DNA from: Pirellulales bacterium
Lineage (GTDB): Bacteria; Planctomycetota; Planctomycetia; Pirellulales; Thermoguttaceae
Length of the DNA: 11,903 bases
Direction of reading: 5' to 3'
Assembly: GCA_030607895.1 (NCBI GenBank)
Contig: JAUWJC010000069.1
Coordinates: forward strand, 1 to 11,903
Positions 1 to 6,912 of the stretch are shown piece after piece. Made by a program: the position numbers and the translations under genes. How positions within the stretch are numbered: position 1 is the stretch's first letter; every line of letters begins with the position of its first letter. The notes under the pieces were generated by a model. It searched no databases. It was given only the letters and a program-made list of their open reading frames with translations, and had not been told where the DNA came from.

Positions 1-302
1 AAGGTAGGATCGCCATGACCCGACGCTGTAAGTTGATGGTGGATAAGAAGTTGCAACCGTACATGTCGGCCGGGGGAATTATTGGGCGGCTGAAGCATGC
101 GTCCATAATGTCCAACAATTCGCAAAACCTCGGGAAAACGGCACTTGCCGGCGGACGTACATGGAGAATTCCAAAAACACCTTGCTTCAGGTAAACTCAC
201 GCGAGAGCAATTCACTGACTGGATCAAAAGACACACAACCAAAGCATCCAGCCAACACCTGCCTCGGCTCACCGCAAAAACCAATCTCGGAGGAGCGTCG
301 GT
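1..302. other. Upstream region with no convincing gene
   Basis: No recognisable gene is seen. Two short open stretches exist. One is a 59-codon frame from the ATG at 15 to a stop ending at 194, with an AGGTAGGA-like stretch before it. The other is a frame open from about 109 through 345, whose middle reads like protein (KHLASGKLTREQFTDWIKRH) but which lacks a good start. Neither resembles a family I know. They may be remains of a decayed small gene. The last bases hold the ribosome binding site of the next gene (GGAGGAG at 289-295). I see no convincing promoter. Confidence 0.4.
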
Positions 303-3300
303 ATGTTACGAGTACTCTCGGAAGCCGGGCGAATTGCCGCGATAGCGTTTCTCTTGGCCGGGTGTTACTGCCATGCGGCAGACACCTCGCTTGCACCGAC
401 CGTCGAGAAGCTCAAACCGCTGTACCTGGAAACCGACATCGTGAAGGACGGTCGTCCCGTGGCCGTGATTGTTACTCCCGGCTCGGGCTGCCACGACCAG
501 CTTGCCAAGCGAATCGCTCAGGCCGCCAAGGGACTGACCGGTGCGGCGCCGGCGATCGTGGCCGACGACGCTCCGGCCGCGGCGGTGCCACTGAAGGGCA
601 ACGTGATTGTGCTGGGTAACCGCTCGACGAACCGGCTGATCGGCAAACTGTACGACCGCTACTACACGCTGCTCGACCTGAAGTATCCCGGCAAGGGAGG
701 CTACGTTGTCCGCACGCTCCACAATCCGTTTGGCGGCGGCATCAATGCGGTGCTGGCCGGCGGCAGCGACCCGGCCGGCATCGAGAAGGCCGTGGAGGTT
801 CTCATCGGGAAGCTGAAGGAGGCAAGCAGCGGCGGCTCGATTCGGCTTGGCCGGCTTGCGGAAATCCGCCTCGGCGACGGCCTAAAAGTACCCAGCGACA
901 TCCGCGAGGCAAAGATCTGGGAGGCGTCGGCCGGCTACAAGTCGGTGGGCTATTTCGGCTGGAACAGCATCAGCAAGCGGATGGCGCTTTACTACATGAC
1001 GGGCGACCCGGTCCATGCCAAGGAGTTCCTGCGGTTGGCTTTCCCCGACGAGCAGGCGCTGAAGGAGATCGCCGAAATCGACGGCGAGCGGATCGAGGGC
1101 AAGGAACACCCACTCAGCGGCCCTTACCACTACAACGCCCACATGATGATCCTCTTCTGGGACCTGATCGAAGAGAGCCCCGTGTTCAGCGATGCCGACC
1201 GGCTCCGCGTAACCCGGGCGTTTGCCGAGCAGATCAATCACTGGGCCGCGGAATGGGCCTACGCCGCCCGGTCGACAAAACCACCCAAGGCCGTCGGGTC
1301 GCGTCATGGCCAATGGGCAGCCGTGTCGCTCTATTGCCTATCGCGATACTTTCAGAACTACTACCCCAACCCGCTCTGGAAACGTTGCCTCGAAAGCTCC
1401 CGAAACCACTTCGCCTCGCTGCACAACTACGCCTGGGTGTCGGGCGAGACCGACAACCTGTTCTGGTACAACACGGCAATCGCCCCGATTCTCACCTACA
1501 TGGTCCTGACCGGCGACCGCGTGCCGCTTGACAACGGCGTGCTGGGCACGTTGCTCCGCGGACAGGAGATACTGATATCCGGATTGACACCCGACGGTGC
1601 CCTCACGAGCGCCTCGATGGGAATGCTCAACAAGGCCGCCTATCTGACACGCGACGGCCGCTGGATCACCTATCGCCGGCGGACGGGAGTGGATACGGAC
1701 GTCTTCCGGCTTGGCCAGTCGTTTTGGCCCGAAGAAGACATCAAGCCCAAAATGCCCGACGACCTTGTCGGCCGCTGGACTATCGATTGGCTCTCGAAGC
1801 CGAAGTGGGCGGCACGCCGCAACGGGCTGCCGCTTGCACAGTCGTTCAACTTCGGCAGCTTCCGCAGTCGGCCCGACGTCTTTGAGCAGACAGGCGGCGG
1901 CGACTTCATTCTAATCGACGGCTTCAACGGAGCTTCGCGCAACCCGTACCATACGTTCGCCATTCTGGAGTTGCGTCTGGCCGGTTACACGCTGCTGAAG
2001 GGCTATCTGAATCAGGTTATCACCCGCGTGGACGGCCTGATGGAACCCGAGATTGCCATGAACGCCGCGCTTCGCCGCCGCGACGTTCTGGGCGAAACGG
2101 CCTTTGCCGTTGGCGAAGTACCCAACGCGCCGTTTGCCAATTGGCGACGCACGGTGCTCGATCGAGTGGGACACCACGCCCTGGTAATCGACGAGTTGAC
2201 GTTCCGCGAAGACGGGCCCAATACCGAGGTTCGCTTCGAGTGGCAAACCACCGGCGGCGGCAAGCGGTTGGCCGACGGGCAAGTGGCCTTTGTCGCCCGC
2301 AGGCAAGACGGCAAGCGCGGCTGGGAGAAGGGCGGGCAGATTTGCGTCTGCGATCCGATAGAGACATCCGGCCGCGGTGCCCGATGGACGATGTGCTGGC
2401 GTGGTTCTGTGAAGAAGGGCGAGCGAAAGACGTTCTATTCACTGATCGGCATGAAGCCCGGCGCCGAGAAGCCCACAATGGAGTGCCACCGAACGGGTCC
2501 CGACGCGGCCGCACTCGCCCTACCCGAAGCGGCCACGGCAGCCACCCACCTCGACGGGCAAACCAAAGCGGAACTGGCCATCCAAAGCGCCGATTACCTT
2601 TTTGCGATGACCGCGACCAAGATCGCATCCCTGCTGGAGGCCAGCCGGCCGATTGATCTTGATTGGGATTTGCGGCAGGGCGTCTTGCATCTGAACACGC
2701 CCGAGAAGGTTGCGATTGACCTGCTTCTGGCCCCCAGTGCTAGTCCCACGCTAAACGGCAAAGCCGCAACGTCCACGCACTTCGAGTTGACTGCCGGCCG
2801 CCATGTTATTCAAGGCGCCGTGCCGCGCACGGAAGCAATCGCCGAATTCGAGAGCGATCTGAAGAGCCAACTCGACAAGGGCCGCGCGGCGCGAGCAAAG
2901 ACTATTGCCGCAAAGGCTCGAACCGAGGAACCCGCCGTGGGCGAATTGAAACTGCGCATGACGGCCCAGTTCGACTCGGCGATAGTCGATATCGAAGTGC
3001 TGCCCGGAGGCGGCGGCAATCCGCTATTGGCCGTTGCCCAGGACAAGAGCATCCACCTCCTGTCGCTCGACGGAAAGGAGCAATCAACCCTCGCAACCGA
3101 CGGCCCGATCCGGATGATCCACTGGTGGCCGGAGCCAAAGTTGCTTCTGGCCGGCTCGACGGACGAGAAAGTAATCGCCTTTGACGTTTCGTCCGGTAAG
3201 CGGCGTTGGGTCTTCGTTTCCGAAATGGACCCGGCCGTGTTTCGGGCGGCAAAGACCTACTGGTTCAAGACTGCCCCGGGGCACGAGGGGATTCACGGGC

Positions 3301-4121
3301 TGGACACCGGTCCGTTCATCGACGGGAAGAGCCAGGCTTTCGTCGGCAGTGCGTGTACCCTGGAGATACTCGACCAGCACGGCAAGTTGGTCAAACGGCT
3401 GCCGCACTTCTGGGGCCCCGGCTCGACGTTTGCCCTGATCGACGGCCCCGGCGGCACGAAAAACCTGTTGGCCGCCCGGAAGTACAACGGCACCAACACC
3501 GTGGCCATCATCAACAACAAGGTCCTCGACGCGCGGCCGCGCGGGTTCATTACGGTGCCGGCCGGACATACTTACATGCCCGGCTGGTCAAGCATGAACC
3601 GCCACCACCTCTTCCACGAGGACCTCGACGGCGACGGCACGCGCGAAGTAATCAGCGAGATCAACGGCACCTGGAACCGCGTTTGCGTGTGGTCGGCCGA
3701 TGGGAAGCCGCTGTACGCGGCCAATTTCGGCCCCGGCCCCCGCATCCCCAAACGCACAATGCGCGATCTGGATGTGTGCGACCTCGACGGTGACGGCAAG
3801 AAGGAGATCGTGACCGCCACGTCTTCCCACCTGGTCGTGGCGCTGGACTCGAAGTGCAACAAGCTCTGGACGGCCTACCTGACCAGCCCGGCCAACGTCC
3901 TGGCGTGCATTCACCCGAAAGGACAGAAGAAGTCGCAAATCGTGCTGGGCTGCGACGACGGCGGCGTGCGCATACTCGATGCCGACGGGAAACTCGCGCG
4001 AAAAGGAACGGTTGCCGGTCGCCCCGACTGCATCCAACGTCTGACCGACGCCAACGGCAATCAGCTTGTGGCAATCGGCACGCACAAAGGCGGCCTGTCG
4101 GTGTTTGAAGTGGGACCGTAG
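303..4121 (+). CDS. Exported heparinase II/III-like lyase fused to a C-terminal beta-propeller
   Basis: The 1272-residue protein starts at an ATG 7 bases after GGAGGAG, which fixes the start. The N-terminus has a hydrophobic stretch ending in LAGC (residues 18-21), a lipobox, so it is probably a lipoprotein; cleavage after CHA or HAA is the alternative. Residues about 30-190 resemble the small alpha/beta domain found at the front of some glycan-active enzymes. Residues about 200-500 look like an alpha/alpha toroid, with RHGQW near 334 and ETDNLFWYN at 382-390. Residues about 520-870 look like the beta-sandwich of heparinase II/III-type polysaccharide lyases. From about 886 to the end it reads as a PQQ/FG-GAP-type propeller, with DxDxDG calcium loops at 1107 (DLDGDGTREV) and 1160 (DLDGDGKKEI). 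The likely role is cleavage of an acidic polysaccharide outside the cytoplasm. Lyase activity is inferred from fold resemblance and I could not assign catalytic residues. The gene is apparently alone on its strand and followed by a hairpin cluster. Confidence 0.75.
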   Translation: MLRVLSEAGRIAAIAFLLAGCYCHAADTSLAPTVEKLKPLYLETDIVKDGRPVAVIVTPGSGCHDQLAKRIAQAAKGLTGAAPAIVADDAPAAAVPLKGNVIVLGNRSTNRLIGKLYDRYYTLLDLKYPGKGGYVVRTLHNPFGGGINAVLAGGSDPAGIEKAVEVLIGKLKEASSGGSIRLGRLAEIRLGDGLKVPSDIREAKIWEASAGYKSVGYFGWNSISKRMALYYMTGDPVHAKEFLRLAFPDEQALKEIAEIDGERIEGKEHPLSGPYHYNAHMMILFWDLIEESPVFSDADRLRVTRAFAEQINHWAAEWAYAARSTKPPKAVGSRHGQWAAVSLYCLSRYFQNYYPNPLWKRCLESSRNHFASLHNYAWVSGETDNLFWYNTAIAPILTYMVLTGDRVPLDNGVLGTLLRGQEILISGLTPDGALTSASMGMLNKAAYLTRDGRWITYRRRTGVDTDVFRLGQSFWPEEDIKPKMPDDLVGRWTIDWLSKPKWAARRNGLPLAQSFNFGSFRSRPDVFEQTGGGDFILIDGFNGASRNPYHTFAILELRLAGYTLLKGYLNQVITRVDGLMEPEIAMNAALRRRDVLGETAFAVGEVPNAPFANWRRTVLDRVGHHALVIDELTFREDGPNTEVRFEWQTTGGGKRLADGQVAFVARRQDGKRGWEKGGQICVCDPIETSGRGARWTMCWRGSVKKGERKTFYSLIGMKPGAEKPTMECHRTGPDAAALALPEAATAATHLDGQTKAELAIQSADYLFAMTATKIASLLEASRPIDLDWDLRQGVLHLNTPEKVAIDLLLAPSASPTLNGKAATSTHFELTAGRHVIQGAVPRTEAIAEFESDLKSQLDKGRAARAKTIAAKARTEEPAVGELKLRMTAQFDSAIVDIEVLPGGGGNPLLAVAQDKSIHLLSLDGKEQSTLATDGPIRMIHWWPEPKLLLAGSTDEKVIAFDVSSGKRRWVFVSEMDPAVFRAAKTYWFKTAPGHEGIHGLDTGPFIDGKSQAFVGSACTLEILDQHGKLVKRLPHFWGPGSTFALIDGPGGTKNLLAARKYNGTNTVAIINNKVLDARPRGFITVPAGHTYMPGWSSMNRHHLFHEDLDGDGTREVISEINGTWNRVCVWSADGKPLYAANFGPGPRIPKRTMRDLDVCDLDGDGKKEIVTATSSHLVVALDSKCNKLWTAYLTSPANVLACIHPKGQKKSQIVLGCDDGGVRILDADGKLARKGTVAGRPDCIQRLTDANGNQLVAIGTHKGGLSVFEVGP

Positions 4122-4148
4122 CACGGCCTTCGGTCACAACCAAGGTAC

Positions 4149-4197
4149 TCATCTCGCTCCGCGAGATAGAGCTTCGTCTTGCAGAGCGAGACGGATA
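4149..4197. repeat. Pair of short hairpins sharing a TCTCGC/GCGAGA core
   Basis: Two stem-loops sit side by side. The first is ATCTCGC-TCC-GCGAGAT (4151-4167), a perfect 7-bp stem. The second is CGTCTTGC-AGA-GCGAGACG (4175-4193), an 8-bp stem with one G-T wobble. Their stems share related sequence, which suggests duplication. Placed 30 bp after the stop of the 1272-residue gene, they could act in termination or be a dispersed intergenic repeat of the host. No transposase ends or target duplications are visible. Confidence 0.6.
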
Positions 4198-4202
4198 CTT
4201 GG

Positions 4203-4236
4203 GGACGAAAACGGGACCTGTCCCGTTTTAGCGTCC
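4203..4236. terminator. REP-like palindrome, probable bidirectional terminator
   Basis: The core is AAAACGGGAC (4208-4217), CT, GTCCCGTTTT (4220-4229), a perfect 10-bp inverted repeat. An outer 5-bp stem GGACG (4203-4207) / CGTCC (4232-4236) adds to it, with a 2-base AG bulge. The A-rich and T-rich ends make it a good intrinsic terminator in both directions. It lies between the ends of two convergent genes, and its right arm touches the stop codon of the minus-strand gene. Palindromes of this kind are typical targets of REP-associated transposases, and a fragment of such a gene lies about 350 bp away. Confidence 0.7.
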
Positions 4237-4496
4237 TATTTATTAGGCTTTGTCGACTTGCGATTCCGCTTCGTCCTGTCGATGAGTTCGATCCGAGTCA
4301 CATGCAGCGGGTCGCAGAACACTGAGCGTTCGGGTAGTTTCGCTTCCTGCGGAGGTAAGGCAATCACGACCTCCCTGCGTGTCACCAGGGCCATCTCGGG
4401 ATGACGCACTTCGTAGGACGATCCATCCGACATGCAGATCCGGATCGGCTGAAACGGCTCTCGTCGAAGATGCTCAAGAATCTGATTGGAGTTCAT
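4236..4496 (-). CDS. Small conserved-type hypothetical protein (86 residues)
   Basis: The frame is open for 180 codons, but only the last 86 look like a protein, starting MNSNQILEHLRREPFQPIRI with the ATG at 4496-4494. The pattern 'LRREPFQPIRICMSDGSSYEVRHPEMAL' (written here only to show the motif order: PFQPIRI, then DGSSYEV, then RHPEMAL) resembles a family of 70-100-residue hypothetical proteins that is common and often multicopy in planctomycetes. Its function is unknown. The predicted fold is small alpha/beta with a lysine/arginine-rich tail (RTKRNRKSTKPNK) and no signal peptide. The ribosome binding site is weak (GGCGG about 10 bases upstream). The longer upstream frame is antisense to the transposase fragment and is not believed coding. 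The stop codon touches the right arm of the terminator hairpin. Confidence 0.6.
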   Translation of the reverse strand: MNSNQILEHLRREPFQPIRICMSDGSSYEVRHPEMALVTRREVVIALPPQEAKLPERSVFCDPLHVTRIELIDRTKRNRKSTKPNK

Positions 4497-4583
4497 ATCA
4501 AGCAGTCCGCCGACGGTACGTTTAGTGATCAACCGCATTGTAAGCCCCACGGCACGAGTCGTCAAGTGTGGCTTTTGTGGCTG

Positions 4584-4751
4584 ATGCGTGTGTGTGCTTA
4601 CTGCGTGATGCCCAACCACTGGCATCTGCTGGTGTGGCCAGAGAAGGATGGGGACCTGGCGCGATTCATGCAGCGGCTGACGTTGACCCTTGTCCGGCGT
4701 TGGCAGGAGCACCGGCACTGGGTGGGACTTGGGCACATGTACCAAGGCCGA
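4584..4751 (+). pseudogene. Fragment of a REP-associated tyrosine transposase (IS200/IS605-like, Y1_Tnp)
   Basis: About 56 codons read MRVCAYCVMPNHWHLLVWP, then EKDGDLARFMQRLTLTLVRR, then a GLGHMYQGR ending. The MPNHWHLL block carries the HxH metal-binding motif of the HUH Y1 transposases, and the following helix and the (H)xYQGR motif fit the RAYT subfamily. The usual N-terminal part (about 60 residues, with a HVTQRGN-type motif) and everything after YQGR, including the catalytic tyrosine helix, are missing, so it cannot be active. The frame is open from 4401 to 4787, but the part before 4584 is antisense to the small hypothetical gene. The family mobilises or domesticates REP palindromes, which fits the hairpin at 4203-4236. 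Confidence 0.8.
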
Positions 4752-4770
4752 CGCTCGGCTATTCCCCACG

Positions 4771-6654
4771 TCACACAACCTCGATAATCAGCGTGCCGCC
4801 CGGCCCTACGGTTGCGTACAGTTCGTTTCCCGTAACCTTCAGTGCCGAACTGCCGGGCCAGGCATGGATCGCCCTGGCCGTCTTGAATGGGAATTTCGGG
4901 CGGATCAGTTCGCGGGTCGTGAAACTCTCGTCCAGGATGCTGCCCACATTGTACACGTCACCTCTCCGTGCTCCCCAAGGGTTGTAGAGTCCGACGATCC
5001 ACGCCCCGTCGGACTTGCGGAAGTTTATCTGCATCGGCATGTGTGTCGACCTCGACAGCGGTGATAGTCTATTGACGGCGTCGGCCAGACGACCGAATTG
5101 CGAATCGACGGGGTAGGTCTTTGCACACTTCGGAGCGTGTCCTTCGCCAACGGCGATCACTTCCTTGTAGCCCGACCAGACCTCGTCCGGTGCGTCGGAC
5201 GGCACGATGTCAAATATCTCCGGCAAGACACACGGCGAGTAGCAGCGTACTTCGCTTCCTCCCGACCCCTTGCGAGATGTCTTTGCGGCATCCTCACTGC
5301 CCTGGCTGAACATGGCAAGCCTCATCTTCGACCAGGCGACATCAATCGGTCTGGGCTTGAACCAGCCTTGCACTACTCCGTCAGGTGTGCGCCCACGGCG
5401 TGTCTTTCCGCCGGATGCCGCCTTCTCGAAATCCACGGGCGGGATCACGGTAGAATCCAGCACCAGCGCGATTGGCGTGAACGGCCGGCCAACGTCCGGA
5501 AACGCATCCTGAAAATCGAGCAGATCGCGAGTTACCCGGCCATAGGAAGACAGTCGGCCGTTGTCCCAGTCGGTCAGGTTGTCTTCGGCGCCCCACTCCT
5601 CGTGCAGGGTGTGCGCGCCTGAGAGATAGGCGTGAAAGAAACTCCTTCGCTGAAACGCGCTGGAAGGGCCTTTCTCCGGACCGGGGATGTGGCGGGAATC
5701 AAAAGGCGGCATTTGCCAGGAGCAGTCCTTGAGATCGATGAATGAAGTACACGCTTTAGGTCCCCACGGCGCAAAGAAGACCCCCCAGGGTCGGCCCGCC
5801 GCTCTTGCCGCTCCCCTGAGACTGGCGATCATGAACTGGGTGTTGTGAGAGGCCCACACTCCCACCTCGGCAAGGCAACTTGCCGCACCGTGCTTGTAAA
5901 ATGCGTGCCAGGCCAGCTCACCATGAACAGACCCCTCACAGTAGGAATACCGCGATTGGAAACGGGCCGCCTGGGGCTTTGCCACCCGCATTGTCTCCTT
6001 CCAAATCGCTTCCATGCTGCTTGGAAACACGCGACCCGCATAATCGTCCAGGACGCCGCACTCGAGCCAGCGGCCGGAGTTACTCCAATCGAAGTACGAT
6101 CGCAGTTCGTCGGGCTTGATCGGCTCACGGGCGTATGTTGGATCAATCTTGAGAAAACGCCCCCAGTCATTTCTCGCGTTGCAGACCGTCTCGTGTACCT
6201 GACCACCGAGGAACTTCTCCCCGAGCAACAACACGTATGCCTTTATCAACTCGGCGTCGAATTCATACTCACGGTAAGGTGAACCTCCGACAACGCGGTC
6301 GACAATGAACGGTCCACCAGCCTGTTTTATGATCTTGTGGAGTTCTCCGCCGATGCGGGCCACGTTGTTGAACCGCCGCGAATCGTCTCCCCAAGGCGAA
6401 TTGACGAGCCTGACGCCCGTGCCGGGTCGAATCAACCCAGCCTTTTCCAGACCGCGCCAATAGCGGCCCGTCGCCTCATAACTGTGCAAGAACGAAAACG
6501 AACTCCGACCGGAAGGTCTCACCGCTGTGCGTGGTTCCGACTGTCCACCAGGCGCCACACCCGCCGAACGACCAAGTGGGCCACCTATTCCAGCGGCAAT
6601 CGTGCCGACAGACGCCCTTTTCAGGAAATCCCGCCTACGCATTTCGCTTGTCAT
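4771..6654 (-). CDS. Tat-exported glycoside-hydrolase-like protein of unknown family
   Basis: The 627-residue protein begins MTSEMRRRDFLKRASVGTIA, a textbook twin-arginine signal (RRDFLK at 7-12), so it should be exported folded, with cleavage probably near residue 30. The start at 6654 has AGGA 11 bases upstream; the ATG four codons later has no better site. The mature part reads as a TIM-barrel enzyme. Acid-bearing strand ends are seen at QVHET (152-156), LAEVG (261-265) and HEEWGAED (351-358), and E353 or E263 could be catalytic. A C-terminal small beta-sandwich ends GPGGTLIIEVV, as in many glycosidases. I cannot place it in a numbered family. It is the downstream member of a same-strand pair, 258 bp after the gene at 6913-8955, and shares an upstream element with it. 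Its 3' end abuts the transposase fragment. Confidence 0.7.
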   Translation of the reverse strand: MTSEMRRRDFLKRASVGTIAAGIGGPLGRSAGVAPGGQSEPRTAVRPSGRSSFSFLHSYEATGRYWRGLEKAGLIRPGTGVRLVNSPWGDDSRRFNNVARIGGELHKIIKQAGGPFIVDRVVGGSPYREYEFDAELIKAYVLLLGEKFLGGQVHETVCNARNDWGRFLKIDPTYAREPIKPDELRSYFDWSNSGRWLECGVLDDYAGRVFPSSMEAIWKETMRVAKPQAARFQSRYSYCEGSVHGELAWHAFYKHGAASCLAEVGVWASHNTQFMIASLRGAARAAGRPWGVFFAPWGPKACTSFIDLKDCSWQMPPFDSRHIPGPEKGPSSAFQRRSFFHAYLSGAHTLHEEWGAEDNLTDWDNGRLSSYGRVTRDLLDFQDAFPDVGRPFTPIALVLDSTVIPPVDFEKAASGGKTRRGRTPDGVVQGWFKPRPIDVAWSKMRLAMFSQGSEDAAKTSRKGSGGSEVRCYSPCVLPEIFDIVPSDAPDEVWSGYKEVIAVGEGHAPKCAKTYPVDSQFGRLADAVNRLSPLSRSTHMPMQINFRKSDGAWIVGLYNPWGARRGDVYNVGSILDESFTTRELIRPKFPFKTARAIHAWPGSSALKVTGNELYATVGPGGTLIIEVV

Positions 6655-6715
6655 TGGAAGTCATTTCCTATTCTGGCCCCCCGCTTCTGGGCGAGCAATC
6701 GTTGAGTTGACATGT

Positions 6716-6741
6716 CTCTTCCGGTCTTAGGTGCAAACTCC
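6716..6741 (-). promoter_or_regulatory. Shared 26-bp element upstream of the 627-residue gene
   Basis: On the minus strand it reads GGAGTTTGCACCTAAGAC then CGGAAGAG, ending 61 bp before the start codon at 6654. It matches 23 of 26 bases with the element at 9029-9054 upstream of the 680-residue gene. It may be an operator or promoter part shared by the two hydrolase-like genes, or a fragment of a dispersed repeat. Confidence 0.4.
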
Positions 6742-6771
6742 CGAAAAGCGGGTAAGCCTAAACTACTTCGG

Positions 6772-6786
6772 CGGGGACCGTCCCCG
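6772..6786. repeat. Short REP-like palindrome
   Basis: CGGGGAC (6772-6778), one central C, and GTCCCCG (6780-6786) form a perfect 7-bp inverted repeat. Its core, GGGAC...GTCCC, resembles the hairpin at 4208-4229, so both may belong to one palindromic repeat family. Confidence 0.5.
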
Positions 6787-6912
6787 ACGATGACATCTAT
6801 TCTTGTCTGCGGAAATCCGGCTGTCAAGAATCCGCAAGCCCCGGAAAACGGGAAACCTTGGAGTACCCACGAGCGTGGGGTCAACCCCGGCATCCCCGGA
6901 ATACCCATCCGG

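Larger units (their letters stand above)
6655..6912. other. Intergenic region rich in inverted repeats
   Basis: No gene is seen. In plus coordinates it holds the shared 26-bp element (6716-6741), CCCG-AAAAG-CGGG (6741-6753 region), the palindrome at 6772-6786, two crossing complementary pairs at 6800-6836, CCCACG-AG-CGTGGG (6866-6879) and GGGGT-CA-ACCCC (6877-6888). The last two lie just after the stop of the 680-residue gene and could help end its transcript, but no T-tract follows on the minus strand. Confidence 0.5.

Noticed and set aside
4497..4778. N-terminal extension of the small minus-strand gene
   Set aside because: It is antisense to the transposase fragment and rich in H, P and Q; the family-like part starts at the ATG at 4496.
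4761..4784. IPHVTQPR, similar to the N-terminal HVTQRGN motif of RAYT transposases
   Set aside because: It follows the catalytic block instead of preceding it and overlaps the 3' end of the 627-residue gene, so it is probably chance.
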